From assembly GCA_963581435.1 (NCBI GenBank), contig CAUZOL010000219.1, positions 1 through 11,460 on the forward strand: a stretch of DNA of 11,460 bases. The letters run 5' to 3'. Numbering within the stretch: the first letter of the stretch is position 1; every line of letters begins with the position of its first letter. Shown in pieces: positions 1 to 5,351 of the stretch. Source of the DNA: JABISG01 sp963581435. Its GTDB lineage: Bacteria > Planctomycetota > Planctomycetia > Planctomycetales > Planctomycetaceae. The notes beneath the pieces were generated by a model, which ran no database searches, was not told the origin of the DNA, and saw only the letters and a program-made list of their open reading frames with translations. The translations under genes and the position numbers were made by a program.

Positions 1-1
1 T

Positions 2-235
2 TCTCCCCAGTTTTGTAAGAATGGCATCGGATTCTGCAAAAACGACCAAAAACAGCGGCCGTATTCCCAACGCAGACTATCAGGGCAAATCCAATGCCAT
101 TCTCTGAGCCGCCCTGTGAAGTTTGAGTGCAAGAACACGGGCAACCAGCTGTTGCTGTCAGGAACTGGACAATTGAACTGCGTGACTACGAAATCGAAAA
201 AGGTGTTGCTGGCGGCTGACTGGCTGTCCGGTTAA
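2..235 (+). other. Open frame entering from left edge, possible 3' end of a gene
   Basis: This frame is open from the first bases of the window to a TAA at 233-235, giving 77 codons with no start needed because it runs in from the edge. The second half, from about base 107, uses mostly G or C at third codon positions, as the real genes here do, but the first half does not. The translated product contains several cysteines and ends in LLAADWLSG; I recognise no family. An inverted repeat (18-103) lies inside it, which argues against coding. It could be the tail of an upstream plus-strand gene or plain intergenic DNA. Confidence 0.2.
18..103. repeat. 16-bp imperfect inverted repeat with 54-nt loop
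   Basis: The arm at 18-33 (AGAATGGCATCGGATT) matches the reverse complement of 88-103 (AATCCAATGCCATTCT) at 15 of 16 positions. The single mismatch, C against T, would still pair as G-U in one RNA orientation. No run of T follows it, so it is not a typical intrinsic terminator. It may be a folded 3' end of an upstream transcript or a small repeat element. Confidence 0.5.
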
Positions 236-287
236 CATCTCGGTAACTGCTTTTGCTTGAAGTGGTTCTTGCAATTGAGGCTGATCT

Positions 288-293
288 GAGGAG
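288..293 (+). promoter_or_regulatory. Shine-Dalgarno site deciding a GTG start at 302
   Basis: GAGGAG lies 8 bases before the GTG at 302. The nearby ATG at 294 is followed by a stop after two codons, so the GTG is the start that fits this ribosome binding site. Confidence 0.7.
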
Positions 294-301
294 ATGCCAT
301 C

Positions 302-1444
302 GTGACTGTTCGTACGCTGCGAATCGTGTTGGTTTTGGTTGGTTCGGTCGTGCTGTCGCACGAAACCTGTGAAGCGCAGGAAGCGAAAGCACCGGCACCT
401 CAATACCGGGCGGGCGACATAGTCGTTTCGGCGGCGACGGCCGCCGAGGCGAAGGAAGCCAGATTCTCGCTTTCAAAAGCCGACGAATATCTGGAGCGGG
501 GCGCTCTGGCGTGGACGCGCGGGCGCAAGTGCGTGACCTGTCACACCAACGGTACCTACATGATTGTTCGTCCGGCGTTGACCGCGCAACTGGGAAAACC
601 AAACGACGAAATCCGCCGGTTTTACGTTGCGGAACTTCAGAAGCTGAAGTCGACCGCGCCCGATAAACTGATGGCGGGAACACGGCCGGCACAGGCAATC
701 TTCATTGCAGCAGGGCTGTCGGAATGGGACGCACACATCGGCGGCAAATTGTCGCCGGAAACTGACGAGGCTTTGAAGTTCATGTTCAGCTTGCAGTTGG
801 AAAGCGGAACCTGGGGATCGCTCGACTGCTGGCCGCCGTTTGAATCGTCGGCGTTTCAGGAAGCCACGGTCGCAGCGATGGCGGCGGCTACTGCGCCGGG
901 TTGGTTGAAAGGGTTGGAAGACAAAGCGTTGCAGGCAAGCGTCGGCAAATTGAAGAAGTACCTGCGAGAGACGAAGCCGCCGCACGATTACGCGCGGCTG
1001 CTTCTGCTGTGGACTGCGACGCGAATGCCGGAACTGCTCGACGATTCGTCGCAGCAACAGTTGGTGAATGCCGTCTGGAAGCATCAGCGCAAAGATGGCG
1101 GGTGGTCGATGCGGACGTTCGCCAAGCCGGAAGAATGGGGACGCGGAAATCGGGCGGAGAAACTTCGTGGTGAATCGAATTTCGGCAATCCCGAGAGTGA
1201 CGGCCACATGACTGGCCTGGCGGTGATTGCGCTGCGCGACGCCGGTGTGTCGGCCGATGATCCGCGAATCCAATCGGCAGTGAAGTGGCTGCTGTCGAAT
1301 CAACGCGAATCGGGACGGTGGTGGACGCGATCACTCAATACCGACCGCTATCATTTCATCACATACAGCGGCACGGCGTACCCGTTGTTGGCGCTGTCGA
1401 AGTGTGGGAAGTTGCCGGCGCGTGTTGAGACGTCTTCGCGCTAG
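302..1444 (+). CDS. Exported haem-c protein with squalene-cyclase-like (QW) repeats
   Basis: The 380-residue product starts at GTG behind GAGGAG. Residues 1-26 form a Sec signal peptide (TLRIVLVLVGSVVLS core, probable cleavage after CEA), so it should act outside the cytoplasmic membrane. A haem-c binding motif CVTCH is at residues 77-81. The rest is alpha-helical repeat sequence with three QW-like motifs, QLESGTW (165-171), QRKDGGW (262-268) and QRESGRW (334-340), typical of the alpha/alpha barrel of squalene-hopene cyclases and related prenyltransferase-repeat proteins. At 380 residues it is much shorter than a true cyclase (about 630), and no DxDD catalytic motif is visible, so cyclase activity is unlikely. 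Automatic pipelines would probably call it squalene-hopene cyclase-like. I infer an electron-transfer or haem-binding protein on a repeat scaffold. It converges on the thioredoxin gene. Confidence 0.8.
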   Translation: MTVRTLRIVLVLVGSVVLSHETCEAQEAKAPAPQYRAGDIVVSAATAAEAKEARFSLSKADEYLERGALAWTRGRKCVTCHTNGTYMIVRPALTAQLGKPNDEIRRFYVAELQKLKSTAPDKLMAGTRPAQAIFIAAGLSEWDAHIGGKLSPETDEALKFMFSLQLESGTWGSLDCWPPFESSAFQEATVAAMAAATAPGWLKGLEDKALQASVGKLKKYLRETKPPHDYARLLLLWTATRMPELLDDSSQQQLVNAVWKHQRKDGGWSMRTFAKPEEWGRGNRAEKLRGESNFGNPESDGHMTGLAVIALRDAGVSADDPRIQSAVKWLLSNQRESGRWWTRSLNTDRYHFITYSGTAYPLLALSKCGKLPARVETSSR

Positions 1445-1449
1445 AACCC

Positions 1450-1525
1450 GTCCGAAAACCCGGGTGCGGTTGTTCGTGACACATCCATATAAGAGTCCGT
1501 AAGACCCGTCAGAGGGTTTTCGGAC
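1450..1525. repeat. 12-bp perfect inverted repeat between convergent genes
   Basis: GTCCGAAAACCC (1450-1461) is perfectly repeated in inverse as GGGTTTTCGGAC (1514-1525), with 52 bases between the arms. It begins six bases after the stop of the haem-c gene and lies before the end of the convergent thioredoxin gene. This is where a shared termination or mRNA-end structure would be expected. The long loop is unusual for a simple terminator. Confidence 0.6.
1501..1520 (+). terminator. Possible terminator hairpin for the haem-c gene
   Basis: AAGACCC (1501-1507) can pair with GGGTTTT (1514-1520), including one G-U pair, around a six-base GTCAGA loop. The T-run lies inside the 3' arm and no longer T tract follows, so this is a weak candidate. 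The same 3' arm can instead pair with 1455-1461 in the larger 12-bp structure. Confidence 0.3.
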
Positions 1526-1540
1526 TACTTAGAAGGGACC

Positions 1541-1557
1541 CGCGAAACCGCAAGCGA
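1541..1557. repeat. Dispersed 17-mer, first copy
   Basis: CGCGAAACCGCAAGCGA occurs here and again at 10321-10337. Both copies are intergenic, and both are preceded by a GGGAC-like sequence. The local context here is also internally repetitive, with GACCCGCG before and after the 17-mer. It looks like an extragenic repeat family member. Confidence 0.5.
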
Positions 1558-1570
1558 CCCGCGACTGGGT

Positions 1571-2434
1571 TTAATACCACGCGGTGGCGAGTTTGCGGCG
1601 GTATTCGCTGATGAGGTGCGGTGGCGTTCCGGGCATTTCGAAGATTTTGACCATCGTTTCCTTGGCTTCGCCACCGATGCCGCCCTTGTCGCGTTCGATC
1701 AGTGACAGGCAGATATCGAGCGATTCGCTGTGCTGGCCGGCAACCGCCAATGTGTCGGCCAGCGCCAGCTGCGCGGGCAGATCGTCCGGTGCGGCTTCGG
1801 CGGCCTTGCGGGCTTCGACAACGCCGCCGGCTTCGGCCGCCGCCTCGCGCAACTCGATTTGTGCCTTGATTGCCTCACCCTCAGGTTCGAGGAACCCGCG
1901 CTGTTCGAGTTCGGCGATGATGGCACGGCATTCGTCGCCGCGGTTCTGGGCAGCCAGCGATCGCGCCAGATGAATCTTGATGGCGTCATCCTGCGGCGAC
2001 AATTCCAACGCTTTGCGAAAGATGTCGGTGGCAGCTGCGGCATCTGTTTGTTCGAGTTCCTGTCCCTGCTTGATCAGTGAATCGACTTCGCTGGGGAGAA
2101 TCGTGCCGATCCATTCACGCAATTCAGCTTCGGGCATCAGGCCCACAAACTGATTGATTCCCTGCCGGTCGCGGAAGGCAAGCACGTAGGGAATTGATTC
2201 GACGCGGCAGGCCGCTGCAATTTCCTGATTTTCCTCGATGTCGACCTTCACCAACAAGAACTTACCGTTGTACTCGACGGCCAGTTTCTCAAGCAGCGGT
2301 CCCAACTGCCGACAGGGTTCGCACCACGGTGCCCAGAAGTCGACGACCACCGGCAGTTGTGCCGAACGCTCGATGACGTCGGACTCGAAGCGGTCGGTAG
2401 TTGTCTCAATGATCCATTGCGATTGGTCGGACAT
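1571..2434 (-). CDS. Thioredoxin-TPR protein, CnoX/YbbN family
   Basis: The 287-residue product has an N-terminal thioredoxin domain (about 1-112) with an intact active site WCEPC (W37, C38, C41) and the cis-proline P82 in SIPYV. A helical TPR-like C-terminal part (about 115-287) follows, ending in the family's typical KETMVKIFEMPG and EYRRKLATAWY segments. Size and layout match the COG3118 YbbN/CnoX group of cytoplasmic co-chaperones with a thioredoxin fold, which in E. coli hands clients to GroEL and DnaK. Both active-site cysteines are present, so thiol-disulfide exchange is plausible. The start chosen is the ATG at 2434, preceded by AGGGA at nine bases. A longer form from a TTG at 2515 would add 27 residues that do not resemble the family. 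No signal peptide is seen. The gene is monocistronic. Confidence 0.92.
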   Translation of the reverse strand: MSDQSQWIIETTTDRFESDVIERSAQLPVVVDFWAPWCEPCRQLGPLLEKLAVEYNGKFLLVKVDIEENQEIAAACRVESIPYVLAFRDRQGINQFVGLMPEAELREWIGTILPSEVDSLIKQGQELEQTDAAAATDIFRKALELSPQDDAIKIHLARSLAAQNRGDECRAIIAELEQRGFLEPEGEAIKAQIELREAAAEAGGVVEARKAAEAAPDDLPAQLALADTLAVAGQHSESLDICLSLIERDKGGIGGEAKETMVKIFEMPGTPPHLISEYRRKLATAWY

Positions 2435-2765
2435 GCAGAGTGTTCCCTTTGGGGATTTCGGCGTAACAAGCCGTCGAAACTTTTGAACGGCGTGCGACTC
2501 GGCAGAGAAAGCCAAGTGCGCAGTGTATGTCTTTCGGGCGGCGGCGGCAAACGTGGCGAATCGGCAACATCAAATTGCCGTCGCCGCAAATGGATGATGC
2601 AATTTGGCGACGCGGACGAATTGCCGGTAATGCAATTGGATCGTTTCAATCTGTCTATGCACCACATGTTAGGTCAATTGTTGCCAGTTCTGCCTGAGTA
2701 CGGTCCTTCGTTTGCATTATGGCACGGCAACGAAACAGGGCGTTCCAGCAAATGAGGGCAAAGCG
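2435..2765. other. 331-base divergent intergenic region
   Basis: This spacer separates the thioredoxin gene (leftward) from the Gly/Ala-rich gene (rightward), so it should contain promoters for both. No convincing pair of -35 and -10 boxes was found. Apart from the box cluster at 2571-2639, nothing coding is supported: open frames crossing it show no recognisable domain. Confidence 0.6.
2571..2639. promoter_or_regulatory. Four alternating CNAATTGC boxes, candidate operator cluster
   Basis: Within 69 bases there are CAAATTGC (2571-2578), its exact reverse complement GCAATTTG (2599-2606), CGAATTGC (2617-2624) and GCAATTGG (2632-2639). They alternate in orientation and form two successive inverted pairs with 20-base and 7-base gaps. 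Their location in a divergent spacer suggests a binding site for a dimeric regulator. They could instead be two small hairpins. No regulator is encoded nearby. Confidence 0.35.
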
Positions 2766-3278
2766 ATGCAAGTTTCAGCAGTCGGCGGAATGGCAATGGG
2801 CGGGGGAGCCGTGGGCGGTGCCGGTGCCAGCGGCGCGGCTGGCGCAACGGCTGGCGCAACGGCTGGAGCAGCCGGAGTAACCGCAGGGGCTACGACAACA
2901 GCTGCATCGGCAGCCGGCTCGACGGCAGCCGGTTCTGGGGCGGCAGGAGCGGAAGCGACAGGCTTCGACGCGCCCGGTTCGCTCGAGGGAACGTTTCTGC
3001 AGGGAACCGTTCCCGCCAGTTTGGAATCGTTGAGTGATGTTGCTGAGAACTTTGGGGACATCAATCTTGTGTTCACACTGCTCATTCTCGCGCTGTTGGA
3101 CAAGAGCGACAAGGAAGGCGGCGGGGGCGGTGGAGCCGCGGGTGCGATCGGATTGCTCGCGGGTTTGGCGTTGGCTTCGCAGTTGGGCCAGTCGTTCGGT
3201 GGAGACCAACCGGGGCAATCGGTCGCGGCAACCAGTGGCGGCGCGGGAGTCGGCGGGCAGTTTGACATGTCGGCTTGA
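2766..3278 (+). CDS. Small Gly/Ala-rich hypothetical protein
   Basis: The 170-residue product starts at ATG 2766, with GAGG about ten bases upstream; an in-frame ATG at 2712 has weaker support. Residues 1-65 are almost entirely Gly, Ala, Ser and Thr, with ATAG-type repeats. Residues 88-115 form a distinct central segment (SLSDVAENFGDINLVFTLLI and on) with a strongly hydrophobic stretch followed by charged LDKSDKE. Residues 118-145 are a glycine run and a second hydrophobic Gly/Ala segment (AAGAIGLLAGLALASQLGQ), and the C-terminus is again Gly-rich. There is no classic signal peptide with a basic n-region. The two hydrophobic Gly-rich segments could insert into membranes or pack as glycine zippers. 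I do not recognise the family. It ends 13 bases from the convergent HTTM gene. Confidence 0.65.
   Translation: MQVSAVGGMAMGGGAVGGAGASGAAGATAGATAGAAGVTAGATTTAASAAGSTAAGSGAAGAEATGFDAPGSLEGTFLQGTVPASLESLSDVAENFGDINLVFTLLILALLDKSDKEGGGGGGAAGAIGLLAGLALASQLGQSFGGDQPGQSVAATSGGAGVGGQFDMSA
2837..2866 (+). repeat. 12-bp tandem repeat inside the Gly/Ala-rich gene
   Basis: GGCTGGCGCAAC occurs twice in tandem (2837-2848 and 2849-2860), followed by a partial third copy. The unit is four codons long, so expansion or contraction keeps the reading frame and changes the Ala-Thr-Ala-Gly repeat number. Confidence 0.7.
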
Positions 3279-3291
3279 AGCAGTCGAGATT

Positions 3292-4695
3292 TCATTCGCG
3301 AAGTATGAATCCGCGTGTGGCGACGTCATAACCGTCGGCGCGCAAAATGAGGCGATATTCGCCGGCTGGCGTTTGGTCCCTCTCGGTGAGAGCGAAGCCG
3401 ACAGTGGCATGTGAAACGCTGGCCGCCAGCTGGTACGCGAATTGCACTTTCTCGCCGTCGGGTCGGATAAGCGTCCATTCGATTTGTAACGGCGGATGGT
3501 TCTGGATCAGCCGTGCGCAGGCGTGGACGGTCATCCCCCGCTGGAACCGACTTGCGCTTCCCAGCGCCCTAGTTCCATCGCTGGAGAGACGGTTGCCCAA
3601 TTCAACGCGGTGAAAGTAGTCGTCGTACCGGCCTTCCTGCGCCGGCGTGAGCGAAGCCAGGATATCGACCGACGTTTCTTCATCAATTGGCTCGAAAACC
3701 GTTCTGCTGTGCTGTGTTCCCATTCCGTCGTTATGTAGAGCGACTCCCGCAGAGATCAGCAGCCCAGCTGCGAGCGCCCAACTGACAGCGCTGAGCGCGG
3801 AGGTTCGACCGACGGAACCAGCGTGTTTTGGGAAAGCCGATTTGCCGTTGCCAATCAACCTGTTCACATCACGTTCTTCAACAAACGCGAGTAGCGCCGC
3901 CAGCATGACGAATGAAAAGATGCCCAGGTGCATTGTTGTTGCCAACATCAGGTGAAACGCGACCGCCAAAACAAGCATGGGCCGCCGCAGGTGGGGATTC
4001 CAGATGAGCAACGGAAACGCGATTTCGAACAGAACAGTGCCAATGCTCGCGAGGATGAGCAGATTGGGCCGCGTGCTGAGCCAATGGCCGAGATAGCCAC
4101 CCCCCCATTGGTCGTCGAGAAGCGAAAACATCAGCAAGTCGCCGTTGGCAAAGTCCGGCAGCCGGATCTTCGTCATCGCTCCGCCGAGATAAACGGCAAT
4201 GACAAGGACCTGAATCAACCGTCTGGGCCAGGCGAAACTTAAACGGGTGAATTGTCGGTGCCCCCTGATGAGCAGGGCATCGACCGACCACGCGCCGCCG
4301 CAGCGCGTGAAGCTGAGCAGCAGCATGAGATGCAGGCCGATGACGGAGTACTTCTTGAAAGTTCCCGCCTGATCCAGCAGCCCCAGCCACAACGAAATGG
4401 CAAACGCGACCCACAAACTCGTCCGCGTTCGCCATCCGATCGTGACTGAGACGAGGGCAAACACCAACAGCGAGTGCAGCGCGACCGTCCAAAATGCGGA
4501 AAGCGGCAACGGCGCGAAGTGCGTGCCAGGGAAAAGTTCCGAGGGAAAGACCGGCATCGGCAAACCATCGGTCGAGTACAATTCGACCGCAAACGGCCAA
4601 CGCACGACGGCATCGTAGAGGAAGACCATCCCAGTGGCGATTCGCAATAACGCGAGCGGCCGGGGACTTTTGGGGGCGAAGAAAAACGCCTTCAC
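3292..4695 (-). CDS. HTTM-domain membrane protein (gamma-carboxylase-like) with C-terminal extension
   Basis: The 467-residue product is an integral membrane protein resembling the HTTM family, the transmembrane domain shared with vitamin K-dependent gamma-glutamyl carboxylase. Hydrophobic helices are visible at about 14-31, 66-86, 93-108, 117-130, 160-174, 211-231, 239-257, 258-272 and 301-320. Features usual for such proteins are RIATG with a following aspartate (18-28), YSTDG (40-44), a helix with GLHLMLLLSF (120-129), and VYLGGAMTK (168-176). After the last helix about 145 residues look soluble and beta-rich (HACARLIQN to the end), probably extracytoplasmic. The start is GTG 4695, which has GGGAG eight bases before it and overlaps the upstream stop. 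An in-frame TTG at 4710 would overlap that gene by 19 bases and lacks a good site. The substrate is unknown; most bacterial HTTM proteins are not proven carboxylases. Confidence 0.75.
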   Translation of the reverse strand: MKAFFFAPKSPRPLALLRIATGMVFLYDAVVRWPFAVELYSTDGLPMPVFPSELFPGTHFAPLPLSAFWTVALHSLLVFALVSVTIGWRTRTSLWVAFAISLWLGLLDQAGTFKKYSVIGLHLMLLLSFTRCGGAWSVDALLIRGHRQFTRLSFAWPRRLIQVLVIAVYLGGAMTKIRLPDFANGDLLMFSLLDDQWGGGYLGHWLSTRPNLLILASIGTVLFEIAFPLLIWNPHLRRPMLVLAVAFHLMLATTMHLGIFSFVMLAALLAFVEERDVNRLIGNGKSAFPKHAGSVGRTSALSAVSWALAAGLLISAGVALHNDGMGTQHSRTVFEPIDEETSVDILASLTPAQEGRYDDYFHRVELGNRLSSDGTRALGSASRFQRGMTVHACARLIQNHPPLQIEWTLIRPDGEKVQFAYQLAASVSHATVGFALTERDQTPAGEYRLILRADGYDVATRGFILRE

Positions 4696-4708
4696 GGCGA
4701 CGGCTCCC
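4692..4708 (-). promoter_or_regulatory. GTGA stop-start overlap with Shine-Dalgarno, translational coupling
   Basis: On the minus strand GGGAG (4708-4704) lies eight bases before GTG (4695-4693). The last base pair of that GTG plus the next base forms the TGA (4694-4692) ending the upstream gene. The four-base GTGA overlap implies that translation of the HTTM gene is coupled to that of its small partner. Confidence 0.75.
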
Positions 4709-5270
4709 AAGCAATCACGCGGCCGTCGGTCTCGACATCCGCCTCATCGAGAACGCGCCAATAAAATCGCTTGGAGACTTCACCCGCATTGGCTGGCGAT
4801 GCCCAATAGACCTTTTTCGTCACCTCGTCGTAGTAAAAACCGTGGTACAACTCGTCGGGGAGATTCAACTTCTCCGGCCAATACTGTTCTGCCAGGTAAA
4901 CAAAACGAATTGGATCGTCGGACGCCGTTGCGTTGTGCCGTTTTATGGCGTGCAGAGTGGCTTGGCGAAAGAACAACTGGCGGCGGTCGATGTCGAAACG
5001 CGTCGCGTCTCCGTGAACACCCCAGCGAAAACGGTGCGCGGAATTCGGCAGCAGTTGGACGTATGCGCCGCCCGCTGTTTCCCCGACAGCCCACCGTCTG
5101 GCCGACTCGGTGGGATAATTGGGAAACATATCCCACGTCCAGAAGTAGCCAATCGGATGAGCAAGCGAGTCGCCGAGGGCATGTCGGACGAGGAAAAACC
5201 CAGTGAGCAGCAGATACGAGCCGATGAAAAGAATGGCGATGAAGTGACGGAGACGCTGGAATCGAGACAT
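4692..5270 (-). CDS. Small single-pass membrane protein paired with the HTTM gene
   Basis: The 192-residue product starts MSRFQRLRHF, a basic n-region, followed by one hydrophobic helix at about 10-28 (IAILFIGSYLLLTGFFLV). The remaining 160 residues are soluble and probably outside the membrane. They contain aromatic-rich stretches such as YFWTWDMFPNYP (42-53) and HGFYYDEVTKKVYW (143-156). I do not recognise a named family. The four-base overlap with the HTTM gene suggests the two proteins form one unit, for example a membrane enzyme and its partner. The ATG at 5270 was chosen because it places the positive residues and helix at the N-terminus. An in-frame upstream start at 5330 would add 20 residues read from a heptamer-repeat tract. 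No strong Shine-Dalgarno is visible before 5270. Confidence 0.7.
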   Translation of the reverse strand: MSRFQRLRHFIAILFIGSYLLLTGFFLVRHALGDSLAHPIGYFWTWDMFPNYPTESARRWAVGETAGGAYVQLLPNSAHRFRWGVHGDATRFDIDRRQLFFRQATLHAIKRHNATASDDPIRFVYLAEQYWPEKLNLPDELYHGFYYDEVTKKVYWASPANAGEVSKRFYWRVLDEADVETDGRVIAWEPSP

Positions 5271-5320
5271 GTTGGAGCCGTTAAGAGACGCCGCAAAAGT
5301 GCAGATTGTCTGTTGTTCCT

Positions 5321-5348
5321 CATTCACCATTCGGCATTCATCGTTCCG
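5321..5348. repeat. Degenerate heptamer tandem repeat
   Basis: Four successive seven-base units, CATTCAC, CATTCGG, CATTCAT and CGTTCCG, lie directly downstream of the DUF1598-like gene stop, in the short gap before the small membrane protein. The first three units share CATTC. The pattern resembles short tandem heptanucleotide repeats known from some bacterial genomes. Confidence 0.4.
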
Positions 5349-5351
5349 TTT

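Noticed and set aside
473..1303. Long open frame on the minus strand inside the haem-c gene
   Set aside because: It is Arg/His/Gln-rich with no domain, has no ribosome binding site, and is antisense to a gene with a signal peptide and clear motifs.
302..1444. Functional squalene-hopene cyclase
   Set aside because: Too short, no DxDD motif, carries a haem-c site and a signal peptide.
3878..4714. Alternative frame across the HTTM gene on the same strand
   Set aside because: Arg/Ala/His-rich translation without membrane helices; the HTTM frame has a consistent helix pattern and a coupled start.
5271..5330. Extended start for the small membrane protein at 5330
   Set aside because: The added residues read a heptamer-repeat tract and push the positive n-region and helix away from the N-terminus.
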